Shown: positions 1-6,693, numbered from the stretch's first letter. The stretch is 7,765 nucleotides of DNA from Bacteroidetes bacterium QH_10_64_37 (GCA_003023105.1 PXSZ01000071.1:1-7765), one strand, 5' to 3'. Numbers and translations: made by a program. Notes: generated from the sequence alone by a model not told the origin.

Positions 1-113
1 CTCATCTCACAATCCACCGGGAGCAGATCTGTGGTGTGAGGCGCTCGGTCCCGAACCCGACTCGAGTCCATTCCTGGCTTGAAGTCCTCCGACGTAAGAA
101 ATCCTGAATCAGC

Positions 114-143
114 AAGCCGTAGGTCGGTCTTGACCTGCGGCTT
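114..143 (+). terminator. Hairpin resembling an intrinsic terminator, upstream of the ATPase gene
   Basis: AAGCCGTAGGTC (114-125) can pair with GACCTGCGGCTT (132-143) over 12 bp, with one U-G wobble and a 6-nt loop. The run after the stem is only TCT, so it is a weak terminator by sequence; it could end transcription of a gene to the left of the window. The rest of 1-148 shows no gene I can support. The hairpin ends 5 nt before the GTG at 149, which makes that start hard to reach by ribosomes if the hairpin forms. Confidence 0.4.
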
Positions 144-148
144 TCTGC

Positions 149-1525
149 GTGGATACGCTCGGCGTGGAATTTGCGAAACGCGAAGGTGGGGACGGCATAC
201 CTCTGAGTTCTTCGAATCAACTCCCTCAACTTGTGTCGAAAAGCACTCTTGAAGAGTTCTCCGTGTCCGGGAACGACACAGAGGAACAGGCGTCCGACTC
301 GGGTCTCGACGCGTCCCTCCCGGATCTCTGTCAGCGCATTATCGACTCCATTCCCGAGTCGTACCGGGGCCAGCGACGTCTCCGCTACCTCGCCGAGGAG
401 ACGGACAAGCTCTCTGTGGAGGACGAAACGGCGCTGCGGGAACGCGTAGAGCGCTTTGCGAAACGGACGCTGGAGCTCGACGCCAGCGACATGGACCTGG
501 GCGGGCGCGCTTGTAACGGCAACGTGTGGTACCGGGTCGAGGGCGACAAGCGACCGGAGGAGGACCTGGGCACCTACGACCCGCTGGAGACCGATATCCT
601 GGTCTTCACCCTCCTCAATGAGAAGCAAACGCGACAACTGCTGGAGACGGGCGCGGCCGACTTTTCGTACCGGCTCGACGTGGAGGATAGTGATCGGCCC
701 CGCCGCTTCCGCGCCACAGCGTACTCGGACTACGACCACGCCGCGCTCAACATGCGCGCCATCACCGACGAAGTGTTCGCGCTGGAGGACTTGGGCTTCC
801 ACGAGAAAATTGAGAAGGGGATGATGTTTCGGCATGTGCGGGACGGGCTCACCCTCATCACGGGCGTCACGGGGTCGGGGAAGAGCACCACGCTCGACGC
901 CATCATCGACGCAAACAACCAGGACGTGCCGGGCCACATCGTGATCATTGCCCAGCCCGTCGAGTACATGCACGAGTCCAAAGAGTGCATCGTCCGCCAC
1001 CGCGAGGTGGGGAAAGACGTGGAGTCCTTCAAGGCCGGCATTACGCAGGCCCTGCGGCAGGACCCCGACATCGTGGTCATTGGGGAGATGCGCGATCCCG
1101 AGACCATTCAGGCGGCGCTCGAAATTACCGACTCGGGCCACAAGGTCTTCTCCACCCTCCACACCTCCTCGGCCATGGAGACCATCGACCGCATCGTGGC
1201 CGAGGTGCCGCCGGAGGAGCAGCAGCGGGTGCGCCATCGCCTCGCGGACGTGCTGCGGTGCGTCATCTCGCAGCAGTTGCTTCCCAAGGTGGGCGGCGGG
1301 CGCCAGATGGCCAAGGAAGTGCTCTGGGTCGACTCCTCCGCCCGCGCGGCGATCAAGAATGACAACGTTGGCGAGGTTTATCAGATGATGTGGGAGGGGG
1401 GGCAAGGGGGGCAGACCACCCTCGAACAGGACCTTTACCGCCTCGTCCGCAAGCAAAAGATCAAACCGGAGCACGCAATGGACTACGCAAACAACAAGAA
1501 ACGCCTCCGTCGCCTCTTCGGATGA
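149..1525 (+). CDS. pilT: PilT-family type IV pilus/secretion ATPase with altered Asp box
   Basis: This is a cytoplasmic hexameric ATPase of the PilT/PilB/GspE family, which drives pilus retraction or assembly from the inner-membrane base. The 458-residue product has a PilT-like N-domain with ASDMDL at 112-117 (usually ASDLHL), Walker A GVTGSGKST at 239-247, Walker B DPDIVVIGEMRD at 305-316 and a His box around TLHT at 336-339. There is no four-cysteine zinc motif of GspE. PilT proteins are normally about 350 residues; here about 100 extra acidic residues precede the N-domain. Two oddities stand out. The Asp-box pair, usually Glu-Asp, is Ala268-Gln269 (IIAQPVE), and the AIRNLIRE retraction motif is degraded (about 398-405, ARAAIKND). 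The start is uncertain: GTG149 gives the full frame, but GTG233 (residue 29) is a plausible alternative that clears the upstream hairpin. The family call is firm; the role as a retraction motor is not. Confidence 0.85.
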   Translation: MDTLGVEFAKREGGDGIPLSSSNQLPQLVSKSTLEEFSVSGNDTEEQASDSGLDASLPDLCQRIIDSIPESYRGQRRLRYLAEETDKLSVEDETALRERVERFAKRTLELDASDMDLGGRACNGNVWYRVEGDKRPEEDLGTYDPLETDILVFTLLNEKQTRQLLETGAADFSYRLDVEDSDRPRRFRATAYSDYDHAALNMRAITDEVFALEDLGFHEKIEKGMMFRHVRDGLTLITGVTGSGKSTTLDAIIDANNQDVPGHIVIIAQPVEYMHESKECIVRHREVGKDVESFKAGITQALRQDPDIVVIGEMRDPETIQAALEITDSGHKVFSTLHTSSAMETIDRIVAEVPPEEQQRVRHRLADVLRCVISQQLLPKVGGGRQMAKEVLWVDSSARAAIKNDNVGEVYQMMWEGGQGGQTTLEQDLYRLVRKQKIKPEHAMDYANNKKRLRRLFG

Positions 1526-1579
1526 AGACCCTGGCCCCCCGACGACGGCCTTCGTTTTCAATCCTGATTTCCCAAGCCG

Positions 1580-3772
1580 ATGAGCACGCACGCCCTTGGC
1601 ATCACGGTGTCGGCAGACGGCCTCTACGCCGTACTGCTGGAGCGCACGGACGAGGAGACGGTCGTCCAGTTTCGACTGTCCTCCGACGAGTTGGGCGAGG
1701 GAGAGGGCGACCTCCCCTTCGAAGAGTCTGGCGAGATGGCGCCCGGCATGGAGGAGGAGTCGGACGACGTGACCATCCAGTTCGGCGACGACGATGGGGG
1801 GAGCGGGGACATGTTCATGGGGTCGGAGTTCGACGACATCGATGGGGGGGAGGACGACCTCGGCACAGCAGGCGATGGGGCAGACACCTGGAACTTTCAG
1901 GCCGAGCTCGACGATCTGCTCGACGAGTGTGCGGAGCGCGGGTACGAGGACCCGGAGATTGCCTTCTGCAGCACCACGTCGGAGATCGACGACGTGGAGC
2001 TGCGGCTCCCCCCGGACGAGAGCGACGAGGGGGAGGTCGAAGAAGACGAGCAGGGACTTCCCTTGCCGGCGGCGCGTTCCACGCTGATCGAGATGCTGGA
2101 GGACCAGTACGAGGGGGGAGTGGAGGAGGGGCGCGTGGGCTTCGTGCCCATGCACCGCACCGGGGATGGGCGGCAGCGAGTCCTGGCCCTCATCGCGCGG
2201 CCGGGCGGACCGGTCCTGTCCACCCTGTCGACGATGCAGAATCAGAGCCTCGCCCGCTCGCCGCGAGCCCGGCTGCTCGACGCCGAGGTGTCCCTTCACC
2301 TGGGGCTGGCCCGGTCGATCCTCCAGCTTCCACCCGGCACGCCTGAGAAAACCATCCTCGTCCGATCCGGCCCCAAGGACACGCTCGTCCTCTTCATCGA
2401 GGGAAACACGCTCCGCCAGTCGGAGCACCTTCCCGAACTGACGTCCGAGGACTCCGCCGAGACGATCTGCAGCCGCGTGCTCCTGCTGCAGGACGAGTAC
2501 GGGATGGGCGAGGTGCAGCACCTCATGCTCATCGCCGAGGACGACGAGGAGGTGCTCGCGGACGCCTTCAGGTCATACTTCTCGGGGGCCGATCTCCGGT
2601 TGCTGCGCACGCATCTGCCGGGTGGGGAAGAGACCGACACGGAGGCGTACGTGGCGGCCACCGGCGTGGCGCTTCGACTTCTCGACGAGCCCAGGTATGC
2701 GCCCTTCTTCCGGCCGGTCAATCTGCTGGCAAAGAAGTACACCGCGAGTCGGTTTCGGTTGCCGGTAGGGTGGTCGGTCCCTGCGCTCCTCATCCTCCTT
2801 GCCGCCACGACCCTCGGCTTCGTGTGGTACTACTTTGCAAATGCGAGTGCGATCAGCGATCAGCGGTCGACGCTTCGCCGGCTGGAGCAACAGGTCGAGC
2901 AGGTGGACCAGGAGGCCCTCCAGGGCCGCATCGACAGCCTCAAGTCGGCAGCGGCCCAGTACGCCGGGGCGAACGAAATGATGGGACAGCTCCTACAGGG
3001 GAGCAACAAGTGGAGCGCCGGGCTCGCGACGGTGACGGGAGAGATCAACAGCATCGAGGGGCTCTCGGTCGATCAGTGGAGCCCCGAGGGTGAGCACAAG
3101 GTGACCGTGGTGGGCCGGTCCACCGACCGGTCGAAGGTCGTCCGACTGGCCCAGCGGTTGGAGGGAGAAATTCGCGAGCTCACCTTTACCGAAATGCGAG
3201 ACGTGCGACTGTATGATTTCCAGCTCACGGCGCCGCTCGACACCACCAAGCCGGCCGCCATCGACTATTGGCGCGAGCAGCAGAGCAAGCGCCTGGCCGC
3301 CGCCGACACGGCGCGATCCGGCACGGCCGCCGATACAGCAGCTGCGGACACGCTGGAGGGCAAACTGACGGCGGCGGGTGGAGAGACGTCCGGAACGGAC
3401 ACCGGGGCCGCTCCCGCATCGGCCGCCTCGACCGCAGAGGCCGAGTCGTCGGGGGCGGGGTGGACGGTGGTCGTGGCGTCCCTCGCAGAAAGTTCGGCGG
3501 CCGAGGAGACGGCCCGGCGCTTCCGGGATCGCCTGGAGAGCGACAAGTATCCCGTCCGTGTCCGGCACAGCGCGCAAAATGATCGATACCGCGTCGGGGT
3601 CGGAACCTTCTCCTCGTTTGAAACCGCGCGGTCCGTGTTGCGGGAAATGAACGGCATTCTCCCCAGCGGGGCGTGGCTGCTGAAAACGTCCGGGACGACC
3701 GAGCAGACCTCCACGGTCGAGGCGTCGGAGCCCGATGCCTCCGCCTCCGCCCCCGCAGGACGCTCCGGCTGA
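1580..3772 (+). CDS. pilM-pilN: PilM-PilN-SPOR fusion, inner-membrane pilus/secretion alignment protein
   Basis: The 730-residue product appears to fuse parts that are normally separate. Residues 1-370 look like a divergent PilM, an actin-fold cytoplasmic protein: they begin ALGITVSADGLYAVLLE and end EAYVAATGVALRLL, the usual close of PilM. Next comes PVNLL (379-383), like the INLL peptide at the N-terminus of PilN that docks into PilM. A single membrane helix follows at about 397-419, then a coiled coil (426-460) and a PilN-like periplasmic fold (about 477-551). An Ala/Thr/Asp-rich linker (570-626, with AADT three times) leads to a SPOR domain (627-703; WTVVVASL and YRVGVGTF are its two typical strands). 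SPOR domains bind glycan strands lacking stem peptides. Topology is consistent: PilM part inside, SPOR outside. GspL of type II secretion is also a PilM/PilN-like fusion, but I know of no SPOR domain there. Residues 33-119 are an acidic stretch without Lys or Arg. The gene starts 54 bp after the ATPase gene. The SPOR and membrane parts are clear; the PilM fold is inferred. Confidence 0.8.
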   Translation: MSTHALGITVSADGLYAVLLERTDEETVVQFRLSSDELGEGEGDLPFEESGEMAPGMEEESDDVTIQFGDDDGGSGDMFMGSEFDDIDGGEDDLGTAGDGADTWNFQAELDDLLDECAERGYEDPEIAFCSTTSEIDDVELRLPPDESDEGEVEEDEQGLPLPAARSTLIEMLEDQYEGGVEEGRVGFVPMHRTGDGRQRVLALIARPGGPVLSTLSTMQNQSLARSPRARLLDAEVSLHLGLARSILQLPPGTPEKTILVRSGPKDTLVLFIEGNTLRQSEHLPELTSEDSAETICSRVLLLQDEYGMGEVQHLMLIAEDDEEVLADAFRSYFSGADLRLLRTHLPGGEETDTEAYVAATGVALRLLDEPRYAPFFRPVNLLAKKYTASRFRLPVGWSVPALLILLAATTLGFVWYYFANASAISDQRSTLRRLEQQVEQVDQEALQGRIDSLKSAAAQYAGANEMMGQLLQGSNKWSAGLATVTGEINSIEGLSVDQWSPEGEHKVTVVGRSTDRSKVVRLAQRLEGEIRELTFTEMRDVRLYDFQLTAPLDTTKPAAIDYWREQQSKRLAAADTARSGTAADTAAADTLEGKLTAAGGETSGTDTGAAPASAASTAEAESSGAGWTVVVASLAESSAAEETARRFRDRLESDKYPVRVRHSAQNDRYRVGVGTFSSFETARSVLREMNGILPSGAWLLKTSGTTEQTSTVEASEPDASASAPAGRSG

Positions 3773-3834
3773 TCGGACCGGTTTCGTTCGCCAATTGACC
3801 TCGCATAGTCTTTCCCGTTTCCCCGGCCCCACGC

Positions 3835-4836
3835 ATGCTCACGATCGACTCCAACCAGACGATTCTTCTCTCGTGCCTGGTGCTGGTCATTGGGGCAGGC
3901 ACGTACCTGACCTACTTCCGCCAGCGGGACACGATCGCGTCGCTGGACAAGAAAATTGAGGCCAAAAAGGAGGAGCAGGAGCAGATTCGGACCTTGAAAG
4001 CCAACCTGGTCGATGCGGAGAAGCGATTCAAGACGGTCCGTCGTGAGTGGCGCACCCAGTACAAAGTGGTGCCGCAAACCATTTCGTCCCCGGACATTGT
4101 GGCCTACCTGACGGAGCTCACGCAAACGGGCTTCAAGCGGTTTGACGTGACCTCGTCGGGGTCGGAGGAGCGGGACGGCTACAGTGTCCACACCTTCAAT
4201 GCCGAGGGGGAGGCCTACTTCACGAACCTGTACCGGTTTGTCTGGACGGTCGAGAACAACCGTCCGTTCTATCGCGTCCGCGACCTGGAGTTGACGTATC
4301 TCGAGGAACGGACGACCGACGAGGAGACGGGGCGAACGACGATGGACCTCCTCGTCTCCTTTCAGATGAACGTGCAGGCCATTTACGGGGCGACGAAAGA
4401 CCTTCCGAGCCCGGTCCCCCCGTCGGACGGACGCGAAGTGGACCAGCTCCCCGTCGCTCAGACCGCACCGCGCCCGCCGCTCCCGTCCTCGGTGGTGCCC
4501 AATCCGGCCCCTGAGGTGAATCCGTTCTATCCGCTTGTCTTCGAGACGGTGCCTCCCAATGAGGACGATCGCCTCAACGTCGAATCGGCCCAGCTGCTCT
4601 CGATCATCGACGGGCAGGCGATCTTCCAGACGAGCGAGGGGCTCACGCGGGTGGGCGAGGGCGCCCGCGTCTATCTCGGCCGCATCGTGGAGGTGGATCC
4701 GTCCGAGGGCCGCGTCGTCGCCCGGCTGAACCGGGGCGGGGTCATCGATCGGGTGGAGCGCACCCTGGGCACAGACAGTCCGCTCCGGCAGATTCCCGAA
4801 GGGGACGGCACGACCTCCGTTGGGCAGCAGGAATAG
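3835..4836 (+). CDS. pilO-pilP: PilO-like membrane protein with C-terminal PilP-like domain
   Basis: This 333-residue protein would pair with the PilN part of the preceding gene in the inner-membrane alignment complex and reach towards the secretin. A membrane helix lies at about 9-27, followed by a charged coiled coil (29-72, rich in Lys, Glu and Gln) and a mixed alpha/beta periplasmic region (about 85-188). This is the layout of PilO/GspM. A Pro-rich linker (189-233) then leads to a small all-beta domain (about 245-312, with LLSIIDGQAIFQ and VGEGARVYLGRIVEV) that resembles PilP or the homology region of GspC. PilP is normally a separate lipoprotein that contacts PilQ; no lipobox is needed or present here. 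The gene lies 62 bp after the fusion gene and directly precedes the structured gap before the secretin. The PilO layout is well supported; the PilP assignment rests on strand pattern and position and is about 70% sure. Confidence 0.75.
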   Translation: MLTIDSNQTILLSCLVLVIGAGTYLTYFRQRDTIASLDKKIEAKKEEQEQIRTLKANLVDAEKRFKTVRREWRTQYKVVPQTISSPDIVAYLTELTQTGFKRFDVTSSGSEERDGYSVHTFNAEGEAYFTNLYRFVWTVENNRPFYRVRDLELTYLEERTTDEETGRTTMDLLVSFQMNVQAIYGATKDLPSPVPPSDGREVDQLPVAQTAPRPPLPSSVVPNPAPEVNPFYPLVFETVPPNEDDRLNVESAQLLSIIDGQAIFQTSEGLTRVGEGARVYLGRIVEVDPSEGRVVARLNRGGVIDRVERTLGTDSPLRQIPEGDGTTSVGQQE

Positions 4837-4860
4837 TCCTTGCTCCAACATGGAGAGGAC
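4836..4860 (+). terminator. Stem-loop at the end of the PilO/PilP gene
   Basis: GTCCT (4836-4840) and CTCCA (4843-4847) pair with TGGAG (4851-4855) and AGGAC (4856-4860), giving 10 bp with a 2-nt bulge and a 3-nt loop. The stem begins at the last base of the stop codon. No T-run follows directly (the nearest is TTTT at 4878-4881), so it may be an attenuator, processing site or 3'-end stabiliser rather than a full terminator. Confidence 0.45.
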
Positions 4861-4908
4861 ATGCCCTTGAGAACCTGTTTTGCGAGTGGACGGGAAGCCG
4901 AGACACAG

Positions 4909-4940
4909 TGGGCGAATCCCGACAGCCGTCGGGACGCTCA
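4909..4940 (+). ncRNA. Strong hairpin I in the pre-secretin gap
   Basis: TCCCGAC (4917-4923) pairs perfectly with GTCGGGA (4928-4934) around an AGCC loop. Below a 2-nt AA bulge (4915-4916), TGGGCG (4909-4914) pairs with CGCTCA (4935-4940), with one wobble. The total is 13 bp in 32 nt. It may be part of a larger structured RNA with the next element, which begins at its last base. Whether it is transcribed on its own is unknown. Confidence 0.45.
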
Positions 4941-5021
4941 AATGAACCTTGCAGCGGGGGCCGAGTGAGAGCGAGGTCATGCTCCTGGTGAGCTACCAGG
5001 TGATATGCCGAAGGTTCATTT
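4940..5021 (+). ncRNA. Long stem with nested hairpin II in the pre-secretin gap
   Basis: AAATGAACCTT (4940-4950) and AAGGTTCATTT (5011-5021) are a perfect 11-bp inverted repeat that encloses 60 nt. Inside, CCTGGT (4984-4989) pairs with ACCAGG (4995-5000) over a GAGCT loop, and GGtCAT (4975-4980) can pair with ATGCC (5005-5009) with one bulge. This nested pairing gives a closed 82-nt fold, stronger than expected by chance in a spacer. No RNA family is recognised. Confidence 0.45.
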
Positions 5022-5041
5022 TGCCTCCACACTACGATGAA

Positions 5042-5063
5042 GGGACGATGCGCGCGTCGTCCC
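5042..5063 (+). ncRNA. Hairpin III in the pre-secretin gap
   Basis: GGGACGA (5042-5048) pairs with TCGTCCC (5057-5063). Two further pairs inside (T-G and G-C) close a CGCG tetraloop. It lies 101 bp before the secretin start, with no T-run after it. Confidence 0.4.
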
Positions 5064-5164
5064 CTACGCCCACGGAAGACGCGATAATGCACAAGGAAGC
5101 CTGGTATTTGGTGCTACCCCTCGGAAGACCTTTCTTACCGCTTTTACCGCCGACCTCAGAGTTC

Positions 5165-6577
5165 ATGACCCGCACCCCGCGATTTTTCCGATCCGTCGCA
5201 ACCGGTCTTCTCGTCGCACTCCTGATCGGAAGCATTACGCTTCCGGCCAAGGCACAGGAGCGGCCCGACCGGCGGAAGACGCGCACCGACATCTCGCCCG
5301 ATCTCCTGGTGTCGTTCGGGAAAGCCACGCCCCTCAATCAGTTCCTCGAAATCGCCAATCCGATTTTTGAGCGCGAGCTGGGAAAAATTGTCGTGGATCC
5401 GAAGAACCGGACGACGCCGATCGGGGTCCCCGTTTCGGGAATGTACTACCTCGATGCGCTCGAAAAGGTCTTGGAGGCGAACGGGCTCACCTATCAGGAA
5501 ACGGAGACGGCGTTTCTCATCCGGGAGCCCACACAGTCCGAGGGCGCCGTTCCGCAGGATACGACGGGAAAGCCTCCTGCCACCGTGGGGACGCGGGAGA
5601 TCCGGATTAACGCCGTCCTCTTCAACCTCAACCTCACGAAGGTCCGAAACCTCGGCCTTCGGTGGGATGAGATTCTCGGGTCGACACAGGGGGGGCAGGG
5701 CGGAGGCCAAGGCGGTGGAGGCGGTGCTGGAGGGGGGGCTGGAGGCGGTGGTGGAACGGGCGGCGGACAAGGGGGGCAAGGCAGCCAGCAGGGACAATTC
5801 ATGATCAAGACCGACGATCTCTTCGAAAGCGTCGACGACATCCTGCAGGCGCCTGAGCAAATCGCCCTGTCGCGGTTTCGCCGCTTCCTCAACCTGCTCG
5901 AAAGCGAAAGCATGGGGCGGACCATCGCGAACCCGCAGGTCACCGTCCAAAGCGGCAAGCAGGGCCAGATCCAAATCGGTCAGGACGTGCCGATCCAGAC
6001 GACCGACTTTGCGGGCAACACCGTCACGGAATTCGTTTCGACCGGCATCATCATCGACGTGGTGCCGACCCTGCTGAGCCAGCCGGTGGCTGACACGGCC
6101 GGCGCACCCGTTCTCGATTTCATCCACATGGACGTGCAGGTGGAGGACTCGAACAGCCAGCCCAGCGCGGCCGGGACCATCATTAACCGAAACGAGGCGA
6201 ACACGCAGGTGCTATTGCTCGACGGAGAGGCCACAGCCATCGGCGGCCTTATCTCAACTCAAAAAACCAAGTCCCGCAGCGGAGTTCCTCTCTTAAAGGA
6301 TTTGCCGGGCTGGTTCTTCGGGCTCCGCTACATCTTTGGCACGGAGCAGACGAACGTCACGAAGCAGGAGCTCTTGATTGTGCTCCGGGCCGAGGTCGTG
6401 GATCCGCTCCGGGCGCGGGCCGAGAAGAAATTGGACCGGGAACTTCTCGATCAGCGTCGTCGGAATGCGAAGGAGGCCCTGCGCACGCTCGGCGACCGGT
6501 ATTCCGACAAGAGCTGGTTTCCGAAGCCCGAGACGAAAGAGGATCCGGAGGGTCGGGATGAGCGGGAAGACCGATAG
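5165..6577 (+). CDS. pilQ: Short PilQ/GspD-family outer-membrane secretin
   Basis: Secretins form the outer-membrane ring through which pili or secreted proteins pass. ATG5165 was chosen because it gives a clean signal peptide (residues 1-30, basic start, hydrophobic VATGLLVALLIG, cleavage after AKA). The mature protein has one small N-domain (about 43-122) and then the secretin domain, which starts around REIRINAVLFNLN (144-156). The secretin signatures follow in order: ANPQVTVQSG (255-264) with IGQDVPI (271-277), STGIIIDVVPTLL (292-304), ANTQVLLLDGEATAIGGLI (345-363), VPLLKDLPGWFFG (374-386) and QELLIVLRAEVVD (401-413). At 470 residues it is shorter than usual PilQ proteins (often 600-900) and has no visible AMIN domain. 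A Gly/Gln-rich insert lies at 176-210. The charged tail (414-470) resembles the pilotin-binding or S-domain region only by position. Upstream genes encode its likely inner-membrane partners. Confidence 0.92.
   Translation: MTRTPRFFRSVATGLLVALLIGSITLPAKAQERPDRRKTRTDISPDLLVSFGKATPLNQFLEIANPIFERELGKIVVDPKNRTTPIGVPVSGMYYLDALEKVLEANGLTYQETETAFLIREPTQSEGAVPQDTTGKPPATVGTREIRINAVLFNLNLTKVRNLGLRWDEILGSTQGGQGGGQGGGGGAGGGAGGGGGTGGGQGGQGSQQGQFMIKTDDLFESVDDILQAPEQIALSRFRRFLNLLESESMGRTIANPQVTVQSGKQGQIQIGQDVPIQTTDFAGNTVTEFVSTGIIIDVVPTLLSQPVADTAGAPVLDFIHMDVQVEDSNSQPSAAGTIINRNEANTQVLLLDGEATAIGGLISTQKTKSRSGVPLLKDLPGWFFGLRYIFGTEQTNVTKQELLIVLRAEVVDPLRARAEKKLDRELLDQRRRNAKEALRTLGDRYSDKSWFPKPETKEDPEGRDEREDR
5690..5794 (+). 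repeat. Gly/Gln-rich low-complexity tract inside the secretin gene
   Basis: This in-frame tract encodes residues 176-210, almost only Gly with some Gln, Ala, Thr and Ser. It lies after LGLRW, where secretins often carry a variable loop. The coding strand has G-runs of seven at 5689-5695 and 5732-5738 and of six at 5771-5776, so replication slippage is possible. Confidence 0.8.
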
Positions 6578-6693
6578 GAATGGCGCATCTCTGCGATGGG
6601 CAAAAAGGACCTGGCGTGCGGAGTGGAACACCCCTTCCGACGCCTGATACGGGGGAGCGTGTGATCTGACCAAATCCGCTCTCGCCGCGCGCC

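Larger units (their letters stand above)
4837..5164 (+). other. 328-bp intergenic region with serial inverted repeats
   Basis: No gene is supported here, although the secretin's frame is open from 4949. That upstream stretch has no recognisable protein features and is separated from a clean signal peptide that starts at 5165. The region holds four stem-loops (4836-4860, 4909-4940, 4940-5021, 5042-5063), leaving about 100 bp before the secretin with only a short direct repeat of TTACCGC (5135-5141 and 5144-5150). It is three to six times longer than the other gaps in this gene cluster. It could be a 5' leader controlling secretin expression, a small RNA gene, or a decayed insertion. I did not recognise any riboswitch or intron family, nor a convincing promoter. 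Confidence 0.6.

Noticed and set aside
1507..1558. CCGTCG/CGACGG stem and TTTT between the ATPase and PilM-fusion genes
   Set aside because: Six pairs over a 30-nt loop; the short gap suggests read-through within one operon.
2..2521. 839-codon open frame on the minus strand
   Set aside because: It is the antisense shadow of the ATPase and PilM-fusion genes, opened by high GC3; its product has no recognisable domain and is not compatible with the clear + strand proteins.
3795..3812. TTGACC and TAGTCTTT before the PilO/PilP gene, as a promoter
   Set aside because: The two boxes are only a few bases apart, which fits no known promoter spacing.
3265..4980. 571-codon open frame on the minus strand
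   Set aside because: Antisense shadow of the SPOR end, the PilO/PilP gene and part of the gap; no domain seen.
4909..5021. Known riboswitch (c-di-GMP) before the secretin
   Set aside because: The conserved GEMM bases are not present in either stem-loop.
4949..5164. Upstream extension of the secretin frame
   Set aside because: It would bury the signal peptide inside the protein and overlaps the stem-loops; ATG5165 is a much better start.
149..6577. Reading the cluster as a classical type II secretion operon
   Set aside because: The PilM/PilN-like fusion recalls GspL, but the ATPase is PilT-like without the GspE zinc motif, and no GspF, GspG or pseudopilin genes are in the window; the choice between T4P and T2SS stays open.
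6613..6644. GGCGT/ACGCC stem after the secretin gene
   Set aside because: Only five solid pairs with a loose interior and no T-run; not enough to call a terminator.
6580..6669. 29-codon ORF starting just after the secretin stop
   Set aside because: Too short, no recognisable feature, and likely by chance in the spacer.
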